The translations under genes were made by a program, and so were the position numbers. A stretch of 41,390 nt of DNA, from contig DFWZ01000030.1 in the NCBI GenBank assembly GCA_002381565.1, forward strand, positions 1-41,390. Reading direction: 5' to 3'. The notes under the pieces were generated by a model, which was not told the DNA's origin, did not search any database, and worked only from the letters and a program-made list of their open reading frames with translations. Positions 23,123-29,835 of this stretch are shown here, piece by piece. Within the stretch, counting starts at the first letter, position 1; each line of letters opens with the position of its first letter. Source of the stretch: Gallionella sp. UBA4121 (lineage in GTDB: Bacteria > Pseudomonadota > Gammaproteobacteria > Burkholderiales > Gallionellaceae).

Positions 23123-25369
23123 ATGAAATTTCGCTTTCCGATCGTCATTATCGACGAAGATTTTCGCTCCGAAAATGCCAGCGGTCTGGGCATACGCGCG
23201 CTGGCTGCCGCACTCGAAAAAGAGGGCATGGAAGTGCTGGGCGTGACCAGCTACGGCGACCTGACCTCGTTTGCGCAACAGCAAAGCCGGGCATCGGCGT
23301 TCTTGCTGTCGATCGATGACGAGGAATTCGGCGGTGGCAGTAAGGAAGAGACCGAGGTCGCGCTTAAGAGCCTGCGTGCGTTCGTCGAAGAAATCCGTTT
23401 CAAGAATTCCGATATTCCGATCTATCTGTATGGCGAGACGCGCACTTCGCGTCATATCCCGAACGATGTGCTGCGCGAATTGCACGGCTTCATCCACATG
23501 CACGAGGACACGCCGGAGTTTGTGGCGCGCCACATTATCCGCGAAGCCAGATCGTATCTGGATTCGTTGGCGCCCCCTTTCTTTCGCGCGCTGTTGCATT
23601 ATGCGCAGGATGGTTCTTACTCCTGGCATTGCCCGGGGCATTCCGGTGGCGTGGCATTCCTGAAGTCGCCGGTAGGGCAAATGTTCCACCAGTTTTTCGG
23701 CGAGAACATGCTGCGCGCCGACGTGTGCAACGCTGTGGATGAACTGGGTCAGTTGCTTGATCATACCGGTCCCGTGGCCGCTTCGGAGCGCAATGCCGCG
23801 CGTATCTTTAATGCCGACCACCTGTTTTTCGTTACCAACGGCACCTCGACCTCGAACAAGATCGTCTGGCACTCGACTGTTGCGCCGGATGACATCGTGG
23901 TGGTGGATCGCAATTGCCACAAATCCATCCTGCATTCGATCATGATGACGGGCGCTGTGCCGGTGTTTCTGACGCCGACGCGCAATCATTACGGCATCAT
24001 CGGGCCGATTTCGAAGTCTGAATTCGAGCCGGAAAGCATCCAGCGCAAGATCGACGCAAATCCATTTATCAAGGACAAGACCAAGAAACCGCGCATTCTG
24101 ACCATCACGCAGAGTACCTATGACGGCATCGTGTACAACGTCGAAATGCTCAAAGAAATGCTGGACGGGCGCATCGACACGCTGCATTTCGATGAGGCAT
24201 GGTTGCCTCATGCCGCATTCCACGATTTCTACAAGGATATGCACGCCATCGGACAGAACAGGCCGCTCGCCCGCGAGTCGATGATTTTCGCCACGCAGTC
24301 CACCCACAAACTGCTGGCGGGTTTGAGCCAGGCGTCCCAGATTTTGGTGCGCGAACCGGAAAACCGCAAACTGAACAAATATATTTTCAACGAGGCGTAT
24401 TTGATGCACACCTCCACCAGCCCGCAGTACGCCATCATCGCCTCGTGCGACGTGGCGGCGGCGATGATGGAGTCGCCGGGTGGACCCGCGCTGGTCGAAG
24501 AATCCATTGCCGAGGCGCTGGATTTCCGCCGCGCCATGCGCAAGGTGGACGAGGAATTCGGCCTCGACTGGTGGTTCAAGGTGTGGGGGCCGGATGTGAT
24601 CGCCGAAGAAGGCGTGGGTTCACGCGAGGACTGGGTGCTCAAACCGTCTGACAAGTGGCATGGCTTCGGCAATCTGGCCGAAGGCTTCAATATGCTCGAT
24701 CCGATCAAGGCGACCATCATCACGCCGGGTCTTGATGTGGACGGTGATTTTGCGGACAGCGGCATTCCCGCTTCGATGGTGACCAAATACCTGGCTGAAC
24801 ACGGCGTAATCGTGGAGAAGTGTGGCCTGTACTCGTTCTTCATCATGTTCACCATAGGCATCACCAAGGGACGCTGGAACACGCTGCTGACAGCGCTCCA
24901 GCAGTTCAAGGATGACTATGACAAGAATCAGCCTATCTGGCGCATCCTGCCCGAGTTTGCGGCCAAGCATCCGCGCTATGAACGCGTGGGTTTGCGCGAG
25001 CTTTGTCAGCAGATTCACGACGCTTACAAGTTGCATAACGTCGCGCGCATGACGACCGAGATGTATCTGTCGGACATGCAGCCGGCGATGAAACCGTCCG
25101 ATGCGTTCGCCAGGATGGCGCATGAGGAACTGGACAGGGTGGAAATAGATGAACTCGAGGGGCGTATCACCGCCGTATTGCTGACGCCTTACCCGCCCGG
25201 TATTCCGTTGTTAATCCCGGGCGAAATTTTCAACAGGACTATCGTTGATTACCTGAAATTTGCCCGTGATTTCAGTCAGAAGCTGCCAGGATTCGAGACC
25301 GATATTCATGGTCTGGTCGCCGAGGAAGTGGACGGCGTGAAACGCTATTTTGTGGACTGCGTGAGGTAA
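23123..25369 (+). CDS. Orn/Lys/Arg decarboxylase (PLP-dependent, large inducible type)
   Basis: A 748-aa fold-type I decarboxylase with the three usual parts: an N-terminal response-regulator-like wing domain (about 1-130, FPIVIIDEDFRSENASG), the PLP core with HCPGHSGGVAFLKSP, ADVCNAVDELGQLLDH, FVTNGTSTSNKIV, HFDEAW and the PLP lysine in STHKLLAGLSQAS (K396), and a C-terminal domain with the signature TPYPPGIPLLIPGE. It decarboxylates lysine, arginine or ornithine to a diamine or agmatine; the exact substrate cannot be decided by eye. The start at 23123 has AGGAG six bases upstream; an in-frame TTG six bases earlier is unnecessary. The MKFRF start is repeated twice upstream in short leader ORFs. 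It is cytoplasmic and relevant to polyamine supply or acid stress. Confidence 0.93.
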   Translation: MKFRFPIVIIDEDFRSENASGLGIRALAAALEKEGMEVLGVTSYGDLTSFAQQQSRASAFLLSIDDEEFGGGSKEETEVALKSLRAFVEEIRFKNSDIPIYLYGETRTSRHIPNDVLRELHGFIHMHEDTPEFVARHIIREARSYLDSLAPPFFRALLHYAQDGSYSWHCPGHSGGVAFLKSPVGQMFHQFFGENMLRADVCNAVDELGQLLDHTGPVAASERNAARIFNADHLFFVTNGTSTSNKIVWHSTVAPDDIVVVDRNCHKSILHSIMMTGAVPVFLTPTRNHYGIIGPISKSEFEPESIQRKIDANPFIKDKTKKPRILTITQSTYDGIVYNVEMLKEMLDGRIDTLHFDEAWLPHAAFHDFYKDMHAIGQNRPLARESMIFATQSTHKLLAGLSQASQILVREPENRKLNKYIFNEAYLMHTSTSPQYAIIASCDVAAAMMESPGGPALVEESIAEALDFRRAMRKVDEEFGLDWWFKVWGPDVIAEEGVGSREDWVLKPSDKWHGFGNLAEGFNMLDPIKATIITPGLDVDGDFADSGIPASMVTKYLAEHGVIVEKCGLYSFFIMFTIGITKGRWNTLLTALQQFKDDYDKNQPIWRILPEFAAKHPRYERVGLRELCQQIHDAYKLHNVARMTTEMYLSDMQPAMKPSDAFARMAHEELDRVEIDELEGRITAVLLTPYPPGIPLLIPGEIFNRTIVDYLKFARDFSQKLPGFETDIHGLVAEEVDGVKRYFVDCVR

Positions 25370-25372
25370 GTA

Positions 25373-25407
25373 CAGGAGGCAGGATCAAGGATTCGGGATG
25401 CAGGGAA
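25373..25407. repeat. Five degenerate heptamers after the decarboxylase gene
   Basis: CAGGAGG, CAGGATC, AAGGATT, CGGGATG and CAGGGAA run with an exact 7-bp period, starting three bases after the stop codon. They belong to the AGGATT-type heptamer family found across this window. Confidence 0.65.
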
Positions 25408-25457
25408 GGTCAAAGGCGGTTCAGTTGGTTTTCTGAATCCTGATTTAAAACTTTTTC

Positions 25458-25486
25458 TTGATCAGATCAAAAAATGGGAGTATAAA
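25458..25486 (+). promoter_or_regulatory. Sigma-70 promoter of the cold-shock gene
   Basis: TTGATC (25458-25463) and TATAAA (25481-25486) are separated by exactly 17 bases. The predicted start near 25493 gives a 5' untranslated region of about 105 bases, long for a 67-codon gene but usual for cspA-type genes. A CGGGA/TCCCG hairpin lies at about 25561-25574 within that leader. Confidence 0.65.
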
Positions 25487-25598
25487 GTCATCTTCGTGTT
25501 TGATTCAAAGTCACTGCAGTACTGGTTTTACCATGTGCAATCTTCGATCAAATGGTTTTGCGGGAGTTTTCCCGTGTTTTTAAAAAGGAAGTAGTCAC

Positions 25599-25802
25599 AT
25601 GGCAACTGGTACAGTTAAGTGGTTCAATGATGCAAAGGGTTTTGGTTTTGTTACTCCTGATGATGGTAGCGAAGATCTGTTCGCACACTTCTCAGCGATC
25701 AACATGAACGGTTTCAAGACCCTTCAAGAAGGTCAAAAAGTAAGTTTCGAAGTTACGCAAGGTCCTAAGGGCAAGCAAGCTTCTAACATCCAGGCTGCTT
25801 AA
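25599..25802 (+). CDS. cspA: Cold-shock protein, CspA family
   Basis: A 67-aa single cold-shock domain, MATGTVKWFNDAKGFGFVTP, with both RNA-binding motifs present (KGFGFV and DLFAHFSAI). It binds single-stranded RNA and DNA as an RNA chaperone in the cytoplasm. The start has AGGA nine bases upstream. It has its own promoter, a leader of about 105 bases and a strong terminator. Most bacteria hold several paralogues, and cold induction is not guaranteed; the long structured leader suggests post-transcriptional control. Confidence 0.96.
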   Translation: MATGTVKWFNDAKGFGFVTPDDGSEDLFAHFSAINMNGFKTLQEGQKVSFEVTQGPKGKQASNIQAA

Positions 25803-25822
25803 TTAGCGCTTGAGTTGTTGAT

Positions 25823-25852
25823 AAGCCCGGAACGAAAGTTCCGGGCTTTTTT
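25823..25852 (+). terminator. Intrinsic terminator of cspA
   Basis: An 11-bp stem, AAGCCCGGAAC with GTTCCGGGCTT, around a GAAA tetraloop is followed by a run of six T. It starts 20 bases after the cspA stop and runs into the stop codon of convergent folA. Confidence 0.92.
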
Positions 25853-26423
25853 ACGCCTGTAAAACCTTCCGGCGATAGGTGACAAAGTGATATTCCAGCG
25901 GTTGCGGGGTTTCCTGCTGCCGTACTTCGCGCGACACTTCCTGCCATGTGTTGCGATCGACTTCCGGGAAGTGTGCATCGCCATCCACATCCTGCTGAAT
26001 TTCGGTGATATAAAGCGTATCTACGTGTGCCATGGCCTGCGCGTAAATTTGCGCACCACCGACGATGAAAATTTGCGTATTGCCCGCACAGGCCGCAAGC
26101 GCTTCCGGCAATGAATGCGCGATCAGGCAGCCTTCGATCTTTAAATCGCGGCAGCGCGTCACCACCACCGTAGTGCGCCCCGGCAGTGGACGTCCGATGG
26201 AATCAAATGTCTTGCGCCCCATGATCATGGAATGCCCCATGGTAAGTTGTTTGAAGTGCTTCAGGTCTTCCGGGCAGCGCCAGGGCAGCGTGTTGTTCAC
26301 ACCGATGGTGCGGTTCTTCGCCATGGCAACCACGATACAGGATTCAGACCGCAAGGGTCTTCCCCGCACAACTAAGGGGCTATGCCCCAAGTTGTTGCGT
26401 GAAGGATTGAGGATTGAGGTCAT
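25851..26423 (-). CDS. folA: Dihydrofolate reductase
   Basis: A 190-aa protein whose core from residue 29 is a normal DHFR: SCIVVAMAKNRTIGVNNTLPW, MGRKTFDSIGRPLPGRT (NADPH binding), and IFIVGGAQIYAQAM. It reduces dihydrofolate to tetrahydrofolate, needed to recycle the folate oxidised by thyA, with which it overlaps in ATGA. The first 28 residues (MTSILNPSRNNLGHSPLVVR...) have no counterpart in other DHFRs and are encoded by heptamer repeats (26403-26416) and a palindromic unit (26368-26395). Translation may truly start at the coupled ATG and yield an extended protein, or at the internal TTG codon just before the core. The 3' end meets the cspA terminator. Confidence 0.95.
   Translation of the reverse strand: MTSILNPSRNNLGHSPLVVRGRPLRSESCIVVAMAKNRTIGVNNTLPWRCPEDLKHFKQLTMGHSMIMGRKTFDSIGRPLPGRTTVVVTRCRDLKIEGCLIAHSLPEALAACAGNTQIFIVGGAQIYAQAMAHVDTLYITEIQQDVDGDAHFPEVDRNTWQEVSREVRQQETPQPLEYHFVTYRRKVLQA
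26368..26395. repeat. Palindromic unit in the folA 5' region
   Basis: ACAACT...AGTTGT outer arms and a GGGGC/GCCCC inner stem with a TAT loop form a hairpin of about 11 pairs. It is read through in the folA frame. Confidence 0.65.
26403..26416. repeat. Heptamers at the thyA/folA junction
   Basis: Two exact AGGATTG units and a degenerate third end directly at the overlapping stop of thyA and start of folA. Confidence 0.6.
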
Positions 26424-27214
26424 ACCGCTACTTTTCCTTTAATGGCCGGATGCGGATCGTAGCCTTCCAGCGTGAAATCCTCAAATTTGAAGCCGAAAAT
26501 GTCCTTTACTTCCGGGTTGATATGCATTTTCGGCAGTTTGTGAGGTTCGCGCGACAGTTGCAGTTGGGTCTGTTCCATATGGTTCAGATAAAGGTGCGCG
26601 TCGCCGAAAGTGTGCACGAAGTCTCCGGGTTCAAGGTCGCACACCTGCGCCATCATCATCGTCAGCAAGGCGTAGCTGGCGATGTTGAACGGCACACCGA
26701 GAAAAATATCGGCGCTGCGCTGATATAACTGACAGGAAAGCTTTCCTTCAGCCACGTAAAACTGGAAGAACGCATGGCAGGGGGCGAGCGCCATTTGCTC
26801 AAGTTCACCGACATTCCAGGCCGAGACGATGATGCGCCGTGAGTCGGGATTATTTTTGAGCTGTTCGACCGCGATCTTGATCTGGTCGATCACCCGCCCG
26901 TCGAGGGCCTCCCAGGAGCGCCATTGTTTGCCGTAAACGGGCCCCAGATCGCCGTTTTCATCCGCCCATTCATCCCAGATTTTTACGCCATTTTCTTTAA
27001 GATAGCGGATATTGGTATCGCCCTGCAAAAACCACAGCAGTTCGTGAATGATGGATTTCATGTGGCACTTCTTGGTGGTGACCAGCGGAAAACCCTGCGC
27101 CAGATCGAAACGCATCTGGTAGCCGAACACGCTGACTGTGCCGGTGCCGGTTCGGTCTGATTTTTTTGTGCCGTGTTCCAGCACATGCTGCATGAGATCA
27201 AGGTAGGTGCGCAT
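26420..27214 (-). CDS. thyA: Thymidylate synthase
   Basis: A 264-aa enzyme, identical in length to E. coli ThyA, which methylates dUMP to dTMP using methylene-tetrahydrofolate. The catalytic cysteine lies in LAPCHAFFQFYV (C146), with RSADIFLGVPFNIASYA and FVHTFGDAHLYLNH as further marks, and the N-terminal DRTGTGTVSVFG loop. The open frame runs 19 codons further upstream, but homology starts at MRTYLDLMQHVL, so 27214 is chosen. The stop overlaps the folA start by four bases: thyA-folA are translationally coupled, which suits their shared folate cycle. Confidence 0.97.
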   Translation of the reverse strand: MRTYLDLMQHVLEHGTKKSDRTGTGTVSVFGYQMRFDLAQGFPLVTTKKCHMKSIIHELLWFLQGDTNIRYLKENGVKIWDEWADENGDLGPVYGKQWRSWEALDGRVIDQIKIAVEQLKNNPDSRRIIVSAWNVGELEQMALAPCHAFFQFYVAEGKLSCQLYQRSADIFLGVPFNIASYALLTMMMAQVCDLEPGDFVHTFGDAHLYLNHMEQTQLQLSREPHKLPKMHINPEVKDIFGFKFEDFTLEGYDPHPAIKGKVAV

Positions 27215-27232
27215 AGATTGTTTAAACCCATC

Positions 27233-27332
27233 ATCCACAGATTTCGCAGATTCACACAGATTAAGAATCACGGGCAGATTGCCAACGTTGCTTTTAATTT
27301 TTTAATCTGTGTAAATCCGTGTAATCTGCGGA
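27233..27332. repeat. Inverted pair of ATCTGTG-type repeats between thyA and pepA
   Basis: A block at 27303-27332 (TAATCTGTGTAAATCCGTG...) and the reverse complement of 27233-27263 share the first ten bases exactly and most of the next twenty, so the two form arms of about 30 bp around a 39-base loop. Each arm is itself made of repeated AATCTGTGT-like units of about ten bases. It fills most of the divergent gap and must overlap any promoter of thyA and pepA. Confidence 0.7.
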
Positions 27333-27383
27333 CAAACGGTTTTTCCGAGATAATAGCGAATATTTAATGAATTCGAGGACGTA

Positions 27384-28832
27384 ATGTTAGCACAGCTCAC
27401 CGTTTTTCCTGCTCTGCCCAACACCCTGAAGGCGGCATATTCGCTGGTGATTTTCCCCAGGGGAAAAACCTTGCCTAAAGATATGCCGCATGCAGACCTG
27501 CTTCGCGCCGTGCTGGACAGGCGCGACATGAAGGTCGCGGAGCTGTCCAAAACACCTGTTGCCGCCAATGCCGCTGATGGCAGTCTGATCGCCTGGATGA
27601 TGCTGGATTTTGACAAGGAGACCTTTGCTCAGCATGTGCAGGTGCGAAAAGCCTTGCAGTTGCTGCTGGACGAGCATCCCGGGGATATCGCCATTGTGGC
27701 GCTGGGTGACGATAAGGAACGGCAACGGGCTGCGGAACTGGCAGTTTACGTGGCCTGGGTGAACGGCGCGTCGCTACCCGTGCACAAGAAAAAAGACGAG
27801 AACAAACCGCTGAAAAATATCGTGCTATACGGTTTCGTTGATAAAAAATCCTTCGAGGGTATCCGTGCTCAGGCAGAGGGTAATCTGTTATGCCGCAGCC
27901 TGACGGTGCTGCCGCCGAACGAGCTGACCCCCGCGCTATACCGCAAGCGTATAAAGAAGCTGGCCGATACGCATGAATGGCGTCTCGAAGAATTCGACAT
28001 GAAGGCGCTGCGCAAAATGGGTGCGGGCGCATTCGTGGCGGTGGCTCAGGGCAGCGAAATCGACGATGCAGCCATCGTACATCTGTCCTATAAACACCCG
28101 AAGGCGAAGCAGACGGTCGCGCTGGTCGGCAAGGGGATCTGTTTCGATACCGGCGGACATAACCTGAAACCTTCGCGCTACATGCACAATATGCACGAAG
28201 ATATGAATGGCTCAGGCGTAGCGCTCGGCATCCTGCTGGGCGCAACGTTGCAAAAGCTGCCGGTGAACATCGACTGCTGGCTGGCGATCGCGCAGAACCA
28301 CATCAGCCCGAAAGCCTACAAGCAGAACGACATCGTCAAGGCGCTTAACGGCACGACGATTGAAATAATACATACTGATGCCGAAGGCCGCATGGTGCTG
28401 GCCGATACGTTGACGATGGCCTCCCGGCAGAAGCCGGATCTGATGATCGATTTTGCAACGTTGACAGGCAGCATGGAAGAGGCGGTAGGCAATCGCTATT
28501 CAGGGGTGCTGGGCAATCGCGATGAACTGTTGCTGCGTGCGGTGAACATGGGCCGCGAGACGGGCGAGCGCCTGTGCGCATTCCCGATGGATGAGGATTA
28601 CGAGGTAGAGCTTGAATCTAAGTATGCCGACATCAAGCAATGTACGCTGGAAGGCGGCGCCGATCATATTCTGGCCATGCGCTTTTTGAAACGCTTCGTC
28701 GAACACGATACGCCCTGGCTGCATGTCGACCTGTCAGCAAGTCGCTGTGAGGATGGACTGGGGGGCATCGCTACCGAGGTGACGGGCTTTGGTGTGGCAT
28801 GGGGCTTGAAAATGGTAAGCAGTCAGTCGTAA
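27384..28832 (+). CDS. pepA: Leucyl aminopeptidase family protein (M17)
   Basis: A 482-aa two-zinc aminopeptidase. The N-terminal domain (1-165) is divergent; the C-terminal catalytic domain holds all ligands in order: K250 and D255 in VGKGICFDTGG, the catalytic K262 in HNLKPS, D273 in MHEDMNG, and D332, E334 and R336 in HTDAEGRMVLADTL. It removes N-terminal residues from peptides in the cytoplasm; in E. coli PepA also binds DNA, a role not testable here. GAGGACGTA before the ATG serves as ribosome-binding site. The motif at the first metal site reads HEDMNGSG where classical PepA has KYDMGGAA, so this is a divergent M17 subgroup. The stop codon lies within the first unit of a heptamer array. 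Confidence 0.9.
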   Translation: MLAQLTVFPALPNTLKAAYSLVIFPRGKTLPKDMPHADLLRAVLDRRDMKVAELSKTPVAANAADGSLIAWMMLDFDKETFAQHVQVRKALQLLLDEHPGDIAIVALGDDKERQRAAELAVYVAWVNGASLPVHKKKDENKPLKNIVLYGFVDKKSFEGIRAQAEGNLLCRSLTVLPPNELTPALYRKRIKKLADTHEWRLEEFDMKALRKMGAGAFVAVAQGSEIDDAAIVHLSYKHPKAKQTVALVGKGICFDTGGHNLKPSRYMHNMHEDMNGSGVALGILLGATLQKLPVNIDCWLAIAQNHISPKAYKQNDIVKALNGTTIEIIHTDAEGRMVLADTLTMASRQKPDLMIDFATLTGSMEEAVGNRYSGVLGNRDELLLRAVNMGRETGERLCAFPMDEDYEVELESKYADIKQCTLEGGADHILAMRFLKRFVEHDTPWLHVDLSASRCEDGLGGIATEVTGFGVAWGLKMVSSQS

Positions 28833-28884
28833 GTTGCAAGTTGCAAGTTGTAAGTGGGGGTGCTACTCACCACTTACCACTTAC
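28829..28884. repeat. Heptamer arrays forming an inverted repeat at the pepA end
   Basis: GTAAGTT, GCAAGTT, GCAAGTT and GTAAGTG (28829-28856) are followed after 14 bases by CACTTAC, CACTTAC (28871-28884). GTAAGTGG (28850-28857) and CCACTTAC (28870-28877) can pair as a hairpin. The pepA stop codon is inside the first unit. It may serve as a transcript end. Confidence 0.75.
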
Positions 28885-28903
28885 GATTTGGTGCAACCTG
28901 GAT

Positions 28904-29191
28904 CTAGCCGTGTGATGGGCTGTGCTGTGTTGAACCGTGCTGCGCTGTGATTGTGGAGTTCTGCGCACGGGACAGAATTGACAATTTTTCTTCTTTGTTC
29001 ATCCAGGGCGTTGTGAGTGCGCGAGGACCATGGTCAAGCGGCATGACTGCCTCAGTTGCCACGGCTTGTTGCTCGTGCGATGCCGTCTGGCGCTCGGCAT
29101 CATGGATGACTTGCCAGTCCGGACCCGCCAACGCAGGCAATGCAACAAAAGCTGACAATATGCCGGCAGCGATCAGATAACCCTTCTTCAT
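28904..29191 (-). CDS. Small secreted protein of unknown function
   Basis: A 95-aa protein with a clear Sec signal peptide (MKKGYLIAAGILSAFVALPALA, probable cleavage after residue 22). The mature part of 73 residues is rich in His, Gln, Ser and Thr and ends in short His-containing repeats (AQHGSTQHSPSHG). A strong AGGAG seven bases before the ATG supports translation. No cysteines occur in the mature part, so disulfides are excluded. I recognise no family. It lies downstream of yqaA on the same strand, separated by a hairpin, and is probably periplasmic. Confidence 0.6.
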   Translation of the reverse strand: MKKGYLIAAGILSAFVALPALAGPDWQVIHDAERQTASHEQQAVATEAVMPLDHGPRALTTPWMNKEEKLSILSRAQNSTITAQHGSTQHSPSHG

Positions 29192-29277
29192 TCAAACTCT
29201 CCTATACAACAAGAAACAATAGCCCGCCAGGTAATGGCGATACAGTGGCAACGCGTGTTCAGAGTTGAGGTGTCCGC

Positions 29278-29299
29278 AAAAGTTCAATGTCTATTGAAC
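29278..29299 (-). terminator. Hairpin downstream of yqaA
   Basis: A perfect 7-bp stem GTTCAAT/ATTGAAC with a 4-base loop is followed, on the minus strand, by TTTTGCGG. It lies about 55 bases after the yqaA stop. The stem is A+T rich and the T-run short, so it would be a weak terminator. Confidence 0.45.
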
Positions 29300-29353
29300 C
29301 TTAATGTGTAACGAAATGTTATTGGCTGATCGGTGCCTGCGCTGATGGCAGGC

Positions 29354-29755
29354 TTACAGGCTGGTTGATGCGATTGCAATGATCCAGTAGCGCACAAACT
29401 TGCCGATGGCCATGAACAGTGCGGCTTGCCACCCGTTGAGACGCAGCCAGCCGGCGGCCAGGCACAGTGCATCGCCGATCAGCGGCACCCAGGCGAGCAG
29501 CAGGGCCGGGGTGCCATAGCGGCGCAGTTTTTCCACATGTTTGAGTTGTTGGGTCTGAGGCAGCAACCAGCCCATGCCGAAACTGACCATGCCGCCCAGC
29601 GTGTTGCCCAGCGTTGCGACGCCAAGCGACATCCATAGCGTTTCCGGATAGTTTTTGAGCACAGCGAACAGCACCGCTTCCGAGCCGCCGGGTAATAACG
29701 TGGCTGCCAGGAAGCTGCTGACGAACAATGAATAGAGGCTGGCAGTTTCGGTCAT
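29354..29755 (-). CDS. yqaA: YqaA-family inner-membrane protein
   Basis: A 133-aa membrane protein with three or four hydrophobic helices. The start (SLYSLFVSSFLAATLLPGGSEAVL), the middle GNTLGGMVSFGMGWLLP and the end (LAWVPLIGDALCLAAGWLR) follow the YqaA/DedA-like VTT-domain pattern, including re-entrant Gly/Pro stretches. DedA-type proteins act in lipid transport or flipping, but the role of YqaA itself is not established. It lies between the small secreted protein and lpdA on the minus strand; a palindromic repeat precedes it. Confidence 0.88.
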   Translation of the reverse strand: MTETASLYSLFVSSFLAATLLPGGSEAVLFAVLKNYPETLWMSLGVATLGNTLGGMVSFGMGWLLPQTQQLKHVEKLRRYGTPALLLAWVPLIGDALCLAAGWLRLNGWQAALFMAIGKFVRYWIIAIASTSL

Positions 29756-29774
29756 GTATTAGCGATTTAAAAAA

Positions 29775-29802
29775 CGTCATGCCGGTCTGCGCCGGAATGA
29801 CG
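29775..29802. repeat. Dispersed palindrome between yqaA and lpdA
   Basis: CGTCAT-CCGG and CCGG-ATGACG arms around a short loop form the well-known 'CGTCATGCCGG...CCGGAATGACG' type of intergenic palindrome. It may act as the lpdA transcript end. Confidence 0.7.
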
Positions 29803-29835
29803 CGCTAACAGATTATGCGGCTTCTCAATAATTTC

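Noticed and set aside
23084..24409. 441-codon open frame antisense to the decarboxylase
   Set aside because: Mirror frame of a well-supported gene with composition typical of non-coding translation.
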